Positions 11,379-22,777 of a stretch of DNA of 64,000 nt are shown here, one piece after another. Every line of letters begins with the position of its first letter. Position 1 is the stretch's first letter. Under the pieces are notes generated by a model. That model was given only the letters and a program-made list of their open reading frames with translations, was not told the DNA's origin and did not search any database. Source of the DNA: Aotearoamyces nothofagi (taxonomy: Eukaryota; Ascomycota; Leotiomycetes; Leotiales; Tympanidaceae); assembly GCA_015345905.1 (NCBI GenBank), contig JADDTR010000006.1, forward strand, positions 1-64,000. The letters are read 5' to 3'. The translations under genes and the position numbers were made by a program.

Positions 11379-11999
11379 CTCCAAGGGTAGTGTCCAGAGG
11401 GTAAATTCTGCTACGAGAGGAAGAGCCTATGCAAGCATATCAGAACCCATAGACACCGACTATACTGCAAAGACCGGGGTATTTTTACATTTTAATGCGG
11501 GGCATATATCCAGCGACAGGAGGACGAGAACAATGTAAACAGAACAACGAGTCGCCGAAAACCCTCGGGGGATTTCGAGATTTCGGGATTTCGGTGGGTC
11601 GGGATGTCGGCGTTTCGGGATTTGGCTAACTGCTCTCGGTTATTCCAAAAGAACTTTCCTGCCGCGCTTGCTGGCGAGAAAGAAACATTGATCGAGATAA
11701 AGGAAGTGTAGAATAAATGCGCTCTGAGCTTAAGCACAAGCACCTATAATGTATTCCACTGTTCGCCTCCTACCTGTCTTGAAACTGGACGGCGCTACTG
11801 TCACGTAACAACCTATTCTGCTATTCTGTTAAACACGCCATATTCCCCCCTATCTTGCTCGCGACACGTCTGAGCCACAGTCCTAGGCCCTAGGTCCCAA
11901 GACAGCATTTCTCTTCTTTTTCAAATCGCAAATCACAAACCACTATCGACTACTATCCAAATCCGAATCCGCCAGGGTGGTGCTGGCACAGAGCAGAAA
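11379..11999. promoter_or_regulatory. Divergent promoter: Zn2Cys6 regulator / ceramide synthase
   Basis: A 621-bp spacer between two divergent starts. Around 11,566-11,630 a cluster of near-repeats built on TTTCGGGA (variants GATTTCGAGATTTCGGGATT and GTTTCGGGATTTGG) lies in one orientation. Pyrimidine-rich leader sequence (TCTTCTTTTTC) precedes the ceramide synthase start. No gene. Confidence 0.5.
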
Positions 12000-13503
12000 A
12001 TGGGCTCGGGAGATTTAAGGAAGCTGAGGGCTCTCCCAGCAGATATAAGGGAAAAGCTTGGAGAAGCTGGGCGCTTGAAGAAATTGTCTAACTGGGCTGC
12101 GGAGAACCAAATTGGTAATTAATATGCCCGCACGCCGCAGACCTCAGGATCTTGCTGATTATAGTAACAGTTCTTTCACTCGGTATACTGACGCTTCTCG
12201 TCTTCACTCACGCGTGCTTTGCGGGCGTTCGCCAATATACTCGCAGATGCTTCGAACTTTCCCATTACAACGCCGACACCGGTGGATACTCCGTAGGCTG
12301 GAATGATGCCTGGATGGTTCTCTGCTGGGTCGTGATTTTCACGGCGTTACGCGCGTCTACGATGCAGTACATTTTGAAACCAATCGCGCAAAAGGGCGGG
12401 ATCACGTTGCACAGGAACCAAGTCAGGTTTGCTGAGCAGGCTTGGCTTTCGATCTATTGCACCGTGTTTTGGACACTAGGCATGGTGAGTCCTGTTCTAG
12501 TGCAAAGCACATGTATCTGGCTAATTACTGTAGTACATCTGGAAAAACTCCGAGTACTGGCTCAATATGAAGGAAATGTGGACGAACTGGCCCGTCCGAG
12601 ATATCAGCGGACTTCGAAAATGGTACATGCTGGTCCAATATGCCTTCTGGATCCAGCAAATCCTAGTTATCAATCTGGAAGAACGCAGAAAAGACCATTG
12701 GCAGATGCTGTGTCACCACCTCGTGACTACTACGCTTATATTCACTAGCTATGGCTATCACCTGACAAGAGTTGGCAACGTCGTTCTCTGTGCCACGGAT
12801 ATCGTTGATATTATTTTTCCTGTAAGGGTGTGTCTTTCAGATTACAGGTGCTCGGCTAACATCACTCTAGCTAGCTAAATGCTTAAAATATCTCGGCTAT
12901 ACGACAATCGTTGATATTTTATTTGGCATCTTCCTCATCACCTGGGTAGCCTCGCGACATATCCTCTTTTTAATGATCTGTTACTCTCTTTGGGCCGATG
13001 TGCCTAGAACGATGGTGTATGGTTGCTACCAAGGCAAGCAATCAGCTCTGATAGGACCGTTCCCTGCGCCAAACGGCTTCCTTCATCTAATCCAGCCATT
13101 TATTGATACAGAGGGAATCGTATGCTTCAATGAAAAAATCAAGTGGACGTTTTTGAGCATGCTCCTCATGCTCCAAAGCATCATGCTTATGTGGTTCTAT
13201 CTGATCTACAAAGTCGCCATCAAGGTATTCCGAGGCGGGCAAGCCGAAGAAGTAAGAAGCGACGACGAGGGTGGTGAAGAAACCCTCGAGAAAGATCGTT
13301 TGATTCATACACCAGTTCAAGCAGATGGGTTGCACCATGGTGAAGGAGTAGATGCTGATGTCGTCGGCCATCAAGGCCGCCCAGCATCCTCAAGCTCAAA
13401 GAAGCACAAGAAGAATACGTTTAGAGCAGGTAGCGTTTCATTGCCAGGCCAGAAGGAACTGCTTCGCAGAGTCGCCTTTGATAAGGGAAATCAGGACATT
13501 TGA
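12000..13503 (+). CDS. Ceramide synthase (Lag1/Lac1-type, TLC domain)
   Basis: Sphingoid base N-acyltransferase of the ER membrane, joining an acyl-CoA to dihydrosphingosine or phytosphingosine. The N-terminus (ATG 12000) reads MGSGDLRKLRALPADIREKL and ends AENQI, as in fungal Lag1 proteins. Later exons are about 12,141-12,484, 12,534-12,821 and 12,871-13,503. The TLC core is complete: WTLGM|YIWKNSEYWLN, MWTNWP, QYAFWIQQILVINLEERRKD, the catalytic-type HH pair in HWQMLCHHLVTT, HLTRVGNVVLCATDIVDIIF and AKCLKYLGYTTIVD. Several hydrophobic spans follow, then a hydrophilic acidic tail (EEVRSDDEGGEETLEKD). The first intron is problematic: the in-phase join implies only 26 nt, so its borders are unsure. 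Two Lag1 paralogues are common in ascomycetes, so this could be housekeeping or, next to a regulator and exporter, a self-protection copy. Confidence 0.9.
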
Positions 13504-14200
13504 ATACTTATAATAGGCATATATATACGTCCGTCTATCTCCACTCATTAGATCTACTGTTGTCCTCATACGTGCAATGACACTAGCGCGTATCATGACC
13601 TAAATAGATAATAGATAATAGATAATAGCTAGTTAATGTTTAATTTAATCATCAGTCATCCGCCTCTACGGCCGCCGTATGTCTATGCGCCTCCCTTCCC
13701 ATTCAAGGGGACGTGGAAGCAGAGATGAGCTTGAGGCTTACTTTAGTTCCCCAATAGTTACCAAGAGCCGGGAATATAGTGTCGTAGCTGCTATAGGTAC
13801 GAAGCCGTAGCTCGTTGACAGTACAACTGCACTGTATACCGAGAGCAAGCCAACGAAGAGGTTGAAGAGCTGCTCGGATAGTGAGTAAGTAGAGCAAAGT
13901 CTCACTAATATATGGAAGCGGGAAGCCCAGCTAGAGGCGATTTGCCCGCTCATTTTCTCGGAATGAACGTCGAGATGGATTTGCAATGATTGTATAATTT
14001 TGAAAATAAGTATATATATATTAATGGGGTCAGGATATGTGTGCTAATTGGCACAGCCTCAACTCGTACGGCTTTTCGGTAGTCAAGTCTCGGCACCTCT
14101 ATTATATGGCTCGCTATTGTGTCCACTAGTGGGCTGGACCTAGCATCAGAAATCTAGAGTATTCCCAACTCTTGGTGTATATGACTAGAGACATCGCAGT
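13504..14200. other. Convergent 3' spacer, no gene seen
   Basis: Lies between the ends of the ceramide synthase and the DHA2 transporter. Contains a short ATAGATAAT triplication near 13,602-13,630. An 82-codon minus-strand frame (13738-13986) with a hydrophobic stretch has no family resemblance and is not called. Confidence 0.5.
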
Positions 14201-15961
14201 TTAAGCAGCAGCAGTACCAGCGGCTATGAATAGGCGCTCTCGCTTCATTGCAAAGCTCAGCACCACGACCAAGGCACCTGCAGTCATGACAAGAATGTAC
14301 GTCTTGCTCATAGCGCTTACGATAGCCTGGATCACCTCTGCTTTCACCTCGGTGCTTAGCGTCTTGATAAAATCGCTGCCGGCACCACCTATAGCAGCTT
14401 GGATGTCTTCGATAGGCACGTCGGGCAGGATGGCCTCGATGCTGGTCTGGCTCTTGTTCAGGAAGACCGAGTTTGCGATGGCGAGGGCGAGCGTGATGCC
14501 GGCGAATTGTGCACAAGTTATAAATCCCACGGCCGAGGCGAGGAGTGACGGGTCCACGACGGCCTGCGCGACGGAGAAGGAGACCTGCAGCCACAAGCCG
14601 GCGCCAAAGCCGAGGATGATGCTATATCCGTAGACTTGAGCCACCGAGGTTGACTGGTCGACTGTGTACATCAAGGAGCTGCCGACAATGGCCAGCGCCC
14701 CGCCCGCCGTGTACCAGGGCATATAGTAGCCGTATTTAGAGAGGATGGCGCCGTTGGCGAAGATTGCAAAGATGAGCAGGACAATGTAAGGCAGCAAGCG
14801 CACGCCGGCCTCGAGGGCACCGTCGCCCCGGGTGAACTGGAAGAAGATGGGGATCATATATATGGGGATGAAGACGGTAGTGCCGCCAGCGGCAGTCACA
14901 CAGAAGAGGACGAGGACGGTGCGAGAGGCGAAGAACTCGACGGGGAAGATACGGCGGGATTTGGTGGTGAAGATAGTATAGACTTGCTGGACCCCAAGGA
15001 CGATAAAAAGGACACCAGAGCAAACGAAGAGGCCGATGATCCTTCCTGAATTCCAGGGGTAGGTGAGACCGCCCCAGCAGATGGCCATGATACCCGAGAC
15101 GAAAGCTCCAACGGTGAGGATGCATCCAACATAGTCCATCTCCCTAGCGCGGTCGACAAGAGAGACTCCGGGACGAGGGTCCTTGTTGGGGAGTAGGAAG
15201 ATGTAGACGGGCGCGCAGACGGCGCCGATGCAAAGGTTGATATAGAAAGCCCACCTCCAGCCGGCCGAGGAATCGGTAAAAGCACCCCCGATAATGGGGC
15301 CAAGGACGATCCCCACGCCCCAGCTGATGCCGGTGCCTCCTACATATAGCGGGCGTTCGGGTATCGATGTAGTAGCAGCGACGAGGGTCATGACTCCAAC
15401 GTACATCCCCGACCCGCCGACGCCGCAGATAGCGCGTCCCGCGATCAGAGCATTCATATTCGGGGCGGCACCGCAGACGGCGGAGCCGACCTCGAAGAGG
15501 GCGACGCAGAAGATGTACGTCCATTTAGCGTTGAACTGGCCGAAGATCTTGCCCCAGACCAAATTGGTGGCGGTGGCTCCGATGAGGAAGGCCACACTGA
15601 GCCAGGTAAGCTGCGCTACAGCGTCGAATTCGTTAACGATGACGCCTTGAATATCTGCCACGACGGTGTTGTCGAGCGAGTATAGGAAGATGGAGGAAAG
15701 AATGGCCGAGACCACCAAGTACCATCTCCAGCCGTCGATATCTCGAGGAGGTGCTTCTTCTCCTGCTGGTTGTACTTGTTGCTTCTCGGTATCCAGGTCT
15801 CCGCCGGTGTCAACAGTTAAAGATGTACCCTCGGAGACATATCGTATGTCTTTGCATGTGCTAGAAGCCTCGGTGAGAGTAGGTGTATTAGTGCCACCGG
15901 AGCCCTCGTCATTTCCTGTAGATCCAAGGGGTTGGAGACAATGTCCGGTGCCATTTCCCAT
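14201..15961 (-). CDS. MFS multidrug exporter, DHA2 family (14 TMS)
   Basis: Single-exon 586-residue plasma-membrane H+ antiporter of the DHA2 type, the group that includes toxin pumps of fungal metabolite clusters. A hydrophilic N-terminus of about 75 residues (TEKQQVQPAGEEAPPRDIDG) is followed by the first helix (WYLVVSAILSSIFLYSLDNT). Further markers are TWLSVAFLIGATATNLVWGK (motif A region), IAGRAICGVGGSGMYVGVMT, and motif C (GISWGVGIVLGPIIGGAFTD) with GWRWAFYINLCIGAV. The remaining hydrophobic spans give a predicted 14 helices, ending with a basic tail (KRERLFIAAG). Length is normal. It lies convergent with the ceramide synthase, about 0.7 kb away. Substrate cannot be read from sequence. 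Confidence 0.9.
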   Translation of the reverse strand: MGNGTGHCLQPLGSTGNDEGSGGTNTPTLTEASSTCKDIRYVSEGTSLTVDTGGDLDTEKQQVQPAGEEAPPRDIDGWRWYLVVSAILSSIFLYSLDNTVVADIQGVIVNEFDAVAQLTWLSVAFLIGATATNLVWGKIFGQFNAKWTYIFCVALFEVGSAVCGAAPNMNALIAGRAICGVGGSGMYVGVMTLVAATTSIPERPLYVGGTGISWGVGIVLGPIIGGAFTDSSAGWRWAFYINLCIGAVCAPVYIFLLPNKDPRPGVSLVDRAREMDYVGCILTVGAFVSGIMAICWGGLTYPWNSGRIIGLFVCSGVLFIVLGVQQVYTIFTTKSRRIFPVEFFASRTVLVLFCVTAAGGTTVFIPIYMIPIFFQFTRGDGALEAGVRLLPYIVLLIFAIFANGAILSKYGYYMPWYTAGGALAIVGSSLMYTVDQSTSVAQVYGYSIILGFGAGLWLQVSFSVAQAVVDPSLLASAVGFITCAQFAGITLALAIANSVFLNKSQTSIEAILPDVPIEDIQAAIGGAGSDFIKTLSTEVKAEVIQAIVSAMSKTYILVMTAGALVVVLSFAMKRERLFIAAGTAAA

Positions 15962-17986
15962 GATTTCTATTCTGTATCCCAGCCTTTCTAAGTCTCAGTA
16001 CTCTTCTTCCTTTTCTTGCTCTTTGTTGTTTGTCCGTTTTTCTTTGACGTCTTCTCTTCTTCTTCAGACTGAAGTTATAATATATTGCTGCGCTGTAGCT
16101 GAACGATTGAAGGCACGGCTCGGTCCAGTGAGTTGCTCAGGAGACGAGGAGTAAGGCAAAGGAGGAATACAAGACAAGGCACCGTCGATCCTAGGCTGAG
16201 AAGAAAGCCAACGAGGAAACTCGAGATGTAATAGAATCAAAGCGAGAGAAGAAGTACAGATAGGACAGGCAGGCCAGTACATGTAGAGCACCGAAGTGAT
16301 ACATGAAGATGCAAGAAGGCAGACCACGTAGAAAAGATGGCCAGTTTGATTTGTAAACAAGATGGGGTAGGGCATATTTCCGATGCATCTCCGGTATATG
16401 AACGGACTATCAATCCAACTCCAGCAATATTGTAACTTTTGATTTGTAAGTAAAGGGAAGGAAGGGGCCGTTGTACTTGATTTGTAATACAGACGCGCCC
16501 TTTTAGGCTAGGTCGACTCTCCACTGCAACATGCCAGGTACAGTACCACAATACCTCTAGAGCCCCTACGTGCATGTTCTTCGCTGCATCTCGGAGCGGA
16601 GTAGGGCTGGCTGTCCTGTGTCTATCTGCCTCTCTCTCTCCCAGCCCTTCCAACGAAGTAGTACCTCGTCGTCGCCATGCACACGATGTATTCACCAGGG
16701 GAGCAACGGCAATGCTAGAAGGAGGGAATCCTATAACGCCGGATCTGTTGTTAGTCGGCGGTCTACACCGGCGGCAAACGGTAGGGGCTCCACCGTAGAG
16801 TTTAGGTTGTCGGTTGCAAGCTGCATCCAGCCTATCTGGCTACGCGCCAATCAGCCGGCGGCAATGCAAGAGTTGCGCGCATGGCATTGTCTGATATCTG
16901 ATGCTCTGTTGCCTACTATTCCCTCCTATTTCCCCCTGTTTTCTAGCTACGGCCTCCTATTCCTCTTTCCCGAAGAATCCAAGAACTTGTTTTTGCGTGG
17001 TTCGCGGGGTCCAGCGCCGTCTCTGTGCAACGGCCGGCTTCCTCTTCCTCTTCCTCGCTGGCGCGGTTTCAGTATGGAGGATTGAATGCTGCTCTGTAAG
17101 CAGGTGAGGCCGTTGGTCGATCTGTATCTTCTTCTTCTATGCTACGCTGTCTCAATTGCAATCCCCCTTACCCGGCTGTCTCTCAGTGCGCGAAAGGACA
17201 AGCGGGCTATGCATCTCCGCGGGCTATGTATCTCCGCGGAGCTGTAAGGAACAAGGAACACCAAAATTCCCAGTCGCTCAGACACCGTTCGAATTGTATC
17301 CTGCGCTCACTTATATTGCTCATAAGATAGCGGTGGGAATTACCTGGGGGAGCTTGGAAATAGGCTGTCGAGCAGTTTCAATCCGACCTAGATTTGAGTG
17401 CTCGCCTTGGCCAGCGGCGAGCATGCTCGTGTATCTATCAAAACGCCTACTTCGTACCTGATTCTCTCGGAGAACGAAACCTTAAAAAGATATCTATACG
17501 CTAACATGCCTGCAGGTTAATCCTTATCTTGGCCCCTTTTAGCTCTACCCTTTTATATACACACTATATCATATACACCAACCTACTAGGTCAGTAGTTA
17601 TCCGAATAGACAAGAATGTACCGTCTATCTGTTTTGAAATGTATAGAGTACTACTCTGATACTTGATTCGAGGGCTCCGGTAAGCGCTCCTTCATACTTA
17701 CGTAATCCATCGGCTGTCGGCAATACTTACAAAGCAGGAAATAATATACCAACGACGACAGGTCTGATCTGATATATACGCAGCAATATTCTTTACTGCA
17801 TTCACGAAAACGGGAATAGAGAGCCGGCTCGCCTCTTTATGGGGTTGATGTGCCTTTCAACCTTCAATATAGCATCCAAGACCGACCTACAAGATTGACC
17901 AAAACCCAAATACAGGTATTGGGACAAAAGCCGAGGGCTGTAACTCCTTCTATCTTCTTTCCACAACGTCATACATTATCCCTTCA
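15962..17986. other. Long intergenic region, no gene seen
   Basis: About 2 kb holding the DHA2 transporter promoter (CTTCTT-rich near 16,000-16,070) and the methyltransferase promoter. Open frames such as 16570-17085 lack any recognisable domain. An 18-bp unit (CGGGCTATGYATCTCCG) is tandemly duplicated near 17,202-17,238. CGGCGG/CCGGCGG words cluster near 16,748-16,862, the type of sequence bound by Zn2Cys6 proteins, though nothing ties them to one. Confidence 0.5.
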
Positions 17987-18934
17987 ATGTCTTCTACAGT
18001 CTCTTCTAATGGAGGATCCAAGACTCCAGCCAAAGAGCTAGGCTTCTCCGTTGCCCAAGGCGCCAATTGGTCCAACTATCTCGCATACCGTCCTATATAC
18101 CCGGCATCCTTCTTTGACCGTATATATTCCTACCACTCTCAAAAGCCTCAGGCAGCCTGGGCTCTGGCCCATGATACCGGCGCCGGCTGCGGAATTGTCT
18201 CTTCCTCTCTTACTTCCCGATTCAACAACGTTATTGTCTCGGACCCCAACGACGGCTATGTAGGGCTCGCGCGCAAGTTGCTAGTAGAAGAATCATCCAT
18301 TCCGGAATCTAAATTCCGCTTCTTACAAGAAGGGGCTGAGAAGAGCTCTGTCGAGACAGGAACCGTGGACCTGGTGACCGCATGTGAATGCATCCATTGG
18401 ACAGATGTCGATGCTTCAATCAAGGAGTTCGCGAGGGAGCTGAAGGCTGGAGGCACGCTCGCAGTGACTTATTACACGATTCCGAGGTTTGCAGAAAACG
18501 AGCTGGCTCAAACTGCTTGGCAGGCGCTCTGGGATGCGTATTTAGAAAGATCTACCGGCAAAATGTATGATGGCGCTTTCCGAGTTCTAAACTCGGGGTT
18601 CGATAGTTTAGGGTTCCCTACCGAGGATTGGGAGAGGGTCAGAAGGACGTATATCAATGCCAAGGGAAAAATCCAAACCTTTGCGATGGATGAGCGACTT
18701 GGCGAAAGCAGGGTCCAGAAGTGGGAGGAGAGGATTTGGGAGGAGGGTGATGAAGATTGGTGTGACGTGCAAGGGATCGACTGGTTCAAAGGGTATTTTG
18801 CTACGTGGGTACCGCGTATCCCAGAGGCGGGCATTCAAACGCTCTGGGATGAGTTCGAGTACACGTTGGGGGGAGAAAAGGCCCGGATTGAGACGCCGCT
18901 TGTAATGATTTTGGCTACAAAGAGACTTCAGTAG
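17987..18934 (+). CDS. SAM-dependent methyltransferase (class I, TMT1-like)
   Basis: Single-exon 315-residue methyltransferase of the Methyltransf_11 type, resembling fungal proteins related to trans-aconitate 3-methyltransferase. Visible: a conserved lead-in (NWSNYLAYRPIYPASFFDRI), motif I in degenerate form (AHDTGAGCGIVSSSL, giving the GxGxG SAM loop), an acidic residue ending beta-2 (NNVIVSDPNDGYV), motif II/III region (VDLVTACECIHWTDVDASIK) and ELKAGGTLAVTYYTIPRF for motif IV. The C-terminal half (TWVPRIPEAGIQTLWDEFEY) matches the usual cap. Length is normal and the start is preceded by CATTATCCCTTCA, a fungal-type leader. No neighbour suggests its substrate, which could be a small acid or a secondary metabolite. 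Confidence 0.85.
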   Translation: MSSTVSSNGGSKTPAKELGFSVAQGANWSNYLAYRPIYPASFFDRIYSYHSQKPQAAWALAHDTGAGCGIVSSSLTSRFNNVIVSDPNDGYVGLARKLLVEESSIPESKFRFLQEGAEKSSVETGTVDLVTACECIHWTDVDASIKEFARELKAGGTLAVTYYTIPRFAENELAQTAWQALWDAYLERSTGKMYDGAFRVLNSGFDSLGFPTEDWERVRRTYINAKGKIQTFAMDERLGESRVQKWEERIWEEGDEDWCDVQGIDWFKGYFATWVPRIPEAGIQTLWDEFEYTLGGEKARIETPLVMILATKRLQ

Positions 18935-19239
18935 AGAAGCAGTACAGAACAGGTAGCTAAAATCTAATAATGTATAAATCAAGAAAGTATAGATTTCGCT
19001 AATGGGCTATCTTAGCATAAGAAGTTCCTTCATGATAGGATGGTGCCACTTCTTCCAGCATATATGGTCACGTGGTTCGTGGCCATATCACATGACGTAG
19101 CCGGGCACGCAAATAATACACCGATGGCGGGAGTTCCTCCGCCTCATGTCTCTCCCCGTCAAATCAATATCACGACTATCGAGTCGGGCATGAAATAAAT
19201 AGCCCCGCGATTGCCAAGATCAGCAATATATACTCTGCC
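18935..19239. other. Short intergenic spacer
   Basis: Spacer between the methyltransferase stop and the HET gene start, with a GTCACGTGG motif at about 19,068 and ATATAC before the start. No gene seen. Confidence 0.5.
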
Positions 19240-21623
19240 ATGCCTCCGACCCCTAGGAAAGACTGTATCTGCAAACAACTGCACCGTTGGTGTGATGCGA
19301 AGCTATGCGACAAGGCGTTGGCACCACCGCCAGCATCCTCAGGAGCTCACGGAGAGGATGCAGCCGACACGACTTCATTTTCATGCTCGGAGACTGATCT
19401 CACCCAAAGTGCCAAAGAAGGATGCTTCATATGCGATGCACTGTTGAGTGGAATGAAGGGATTTGCCAGGATCCCCTCTGCCGCACCTGCTATTCTCCGG
19501 ATCCAACGGGAGAAACATAGCTTGACATTGAGAAGTTCGGTCTTTAGACAGAGTTACATCACATATTTTCAGAGGGCTACATCAGGTGGGTCATCTTCAA
19601 GATAGCTTTTTCTACTGTAAAGGCGGATATAGAGTAGAAAGTATAGAAACGAGTGACATCGTATTTTAACACTTCCTCGAGAGTGCTTGGAATCTTCAGA
19701 ATCTCGGAACATTCAAAGCCGCTAGAATATATTATTATCCATCAACGAGTTTTTATAATTCGATCCCAGCTTGTGGTTTTGTTTTCTACTAATTCGATAG
19801 AATACGCCAAAACTCCTTGCCATAAAAAGGCGAGGCACTCTATCAAAGACACATTACTTTGATTCATCCTAGACGTCAGATTCGGATTGTTATTATTCTT
19901 AATTGTCTATACTATACTCGTTAGGTAACCTTGTTAGGACCAGCTAACAAGTGTTAGCACTATCCACGACCTGTAAAGCTATTCCGGTCGGTATATACGG
20001 GTCCTCGACGGAATCAGAAGAGAGCTTCGGTATGTGTAGAAAATGGATGACGAATTGCATCGAGAACCATATCGAGTGCAAAATATCTGCATCTACAGGA
20101 CTGCCAAGGCGTGTAGTAGATATTGGCCTGCTTAACAATAGCGTGAGTATAAACATGTTCATATATGCGATTCTTATCATTTTAACTAACAGCCAAAGGC
20201 CTATCTGGGGCAGGCTACCTTTGCACCTCGTCTCTATGAAAGCGAGGGTGAATATGCCGACTACGTCTCCCTCAGCCATTGCTGGGGTCTGCAACAGATA
20301 ATTACCACTACCACAGCAACATTACAATCCAGAATGTCGGGTATCGCTTGGCAAGACCTTTCTAAAACATTCCAAGACGCCATCACCATCACATACAGAC
20401 TTGGCTTCCGTTACTTATGGATTGATTCATTATGCATTATTCAAGATGACAGTGTTGACTGGGAAAGAGAATCCAAAAACATGGCTTCTATTTATGCCGG
20501 GTCTGTTGTTACCATCGCTGCTGCAAAGGCTCGTGATGGTCGAGGTGGATGTTTTGCAGTTACCAACCAGCTGGAGGGCACCGAAATAATCTCAACCCTT
20601 ACGGCAACCAGCTTAGGTATATATGCTCGAGGTTCTCTAGACCATACAGACTATATGGATCTCTATTCAGCAGATCTTGCCAGTTTACCCCTCTTCAGTC
20701 GCGCTTGGACACTCCAGGAAGAGCTGCTAGCACAAAGAGTAATCTATTATTCTGCGCAGGAGCTCGTGTGGCAGTGTACCACAGCACTGGACTGCCAATG
20801 TGACCAGATCGCAAAGGACCTGGTGAATATGAACGTCCTCAAGAAGGAATACGCCGCTGCACTGCAGAAAGGTATAGATGCTCGAGGTCTGAATTACCAG
20901 TGGTCTCGTATCGTTACCCAATACTCGGCACGACGCATTACCAAGGAAACCGATCGCTTACCAGCATTGTCGGGTCTTGCAAAGCAAGCCCAGAGTGCTG
21001 GATTAGGCTCTTATGCCGCCGGCATATGGGTCGACAGCCTCCCTCTATGGCTACCATGGATGTCCGTTAAGCATTCGGGCATGGTAACTGGGAGGACAAG
21101 GGCATATGTTGCTCCGTCGTGGTCTTGGGCATCAATGTGCGCCAATGGCAAAGACCACCAGATCAACTGCGATGCGTGCAACATCGAAAAGGAGAGCGGA
21201 CAGGCCCCGCAAGTGTTAGCGAGGGTGGTGAAGGTCCACTGCAAGGCAGCCGGCTCTGATCCCACCGGCGCCATCGAATCCGGTCTCCTCGTGCTCAGTG
21301 CTCCGGTGATAACGGCGAGGCTTGCTCACGTCGGAGACGGCTTTTGGGAGGTGCAGAGAGATGGGACGAGTAGCAGCTTCTGTGGCGACGATCAGGACGA
21401 GCTTAGCAGCTTCGAAGGACGGGACGTGGCATGTGTTGTGACTTGTCGAGGACGAGGTCGCCAGGTGCCGCTAATTGGTCTCGGCGAGGAGAAGATATAT
21501 TTCTTGGTATTAGGCCCTTGCAGAGACGGCGATGGTACGTATAGACGGCTAGGTGCAGGTTGTATGAGTGTGGACTGCGAGTGGGTTAGCAACGCATCAA
21601 CGCATGATATTTCCATCGTATAA
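19240..21623 (+). CDS. HET-domain protein (heterokaryon incompatibility)
   Basis: HET (PF06985) proteins trigger cell death on non-self recognition in filamentous ascomycetes. Exon 1 starts at 19240 with a Cys-rich region (KDCICKQLHRWCDAKLCDKA ... GCFICDALLSGMKGF). A later exon (about 19,950-20,142) carries the usual pre-HET block (FGMCRKWMTNCIENHIEC, TGLPRRVVDIG). The last exon (20,193-21,623) has all HET blocks: DYVSLSHCWGL, FRYLWIDSLCIIQDD with DWERESKNMASIY, and FSRAWTLQEELLAQRVIYYS. The C-terminal half is variable, as usual. The segment 19,585-19,950 is AT-rich and I could not find a clean exon chain across it, so it is either an unusually long intron or a damaged part of the gene. The allele may or may not be functional. 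Confidence 0.8.
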
Positions 21624-22777
21624 GATTGCTGGGCGCTCTTTGCAACCTGGTAGCAACGGGGAGAGGTAGTCGGTGATGAAGTATGCAAGCTGCTTTTCAA
21701 CCCGTGCACTCTACCCGACGGTTAAATGGAAAATTGTATGGATCATCTCTGTATCTTACGACGTTGTATTGAAAGTACACTAAGCCATCGCAGCTATCGG
21801 CGCTGCCAATGTTGAGAGATGAACAGATTTAACATTATACTGGGGCCCTTCTCAAGGCGGTACAGTGCGGACAGGTTGGAGGTGGGGCATAAATCAATCA
21901 CTCTTATTAAGGTGTTGGGATTGCTGCCTAGATGCCTAATCACATTCCTGGCCTCTTCTACTCCGCCCTCCACGCTGAATCCGCTCTGTTATTCCATATT
22001 TTCCGGATCGACGGCAGTTGGCTGGCGAGTCGCGACGAGGCAATTGGTCACTATCCCCAGCTGGTTTCCTCGCAGACGACCTCGAAAAGGCCACCTACCC
22101 TGGTTCACATGATTTATCCAGAGGGGGGATGATGGCACAGCGGCTTTTCGGATGCTGCAACTCGTGTTGCTACAGCAACGAAGTGGTCACGTGGCTGCCC
22201 AAGGGATACGACATCGACAGCGACAGCGACAGCAACGACAGAGGCAGAGGCGACGGTGCGAAAGGACATCTGATTGAAGTGTCCCTTGGCAGACTGCTCG
22301 TCTAACCTTGTAAGCAGGGTTTGTTTATATCATCCATCGCTGCGTCTTCAAGCATGTTACCAGATTGCCCGAAAACCCCTAGAATCGCAGAGTCGTAAGC
22401 GATGTAGTGAGCAGAGCAAGCTGAGCACCGACAGGGCAGTGATTCTATGTAGATGCAAATCGCAAATAACTCATCCTGCTTATACAGTCATGCTGCAGTA
22501 TATACCTCACTCGCCTCTTACGATCTCTTCTAATCAAGATATCCTCTCTCCTGTTCCTTCGCCAGAAAACAACACCAACATCATCTCGCAAGCCATAATC
22601 CGACCGGACTACGAGATCCCGCAGCAGCAGTAGACGTACGGGCTAGTTCAGCACGCAGCCGAACTGGACACACTACGGAAATCGGGGCGAAGAGGGGTTC
22701 GCGGGCTGGCAGTCGGCGGGACAAGACCCTTCTCGCCTTGGGTTCGGCGGACGGGCGTCTGCATGTAATATACAATA
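21624..22777. other. Intergenic, no gene seen
   Basis: Follows the HET gene. Contains a short GACAGC-type repeat at about 22,217-22,240 and scattered open frames of fewer than 120 codons with no recognisable features. Ends at the left inverted repeat of the transposon. Confidence 0.5.

Noticed and set aside
13738-13986. 82-codon minus frame with a hydrophobic stretch
   Set aside because: No family, no splice context, in a convergent 3' spacer. Probably chance.
16570-17085. 171-codon plus frame upstream of the methyltransferase
   Set aside because: Ser/Arg-rich without domain. Other frames are open over the same bases.
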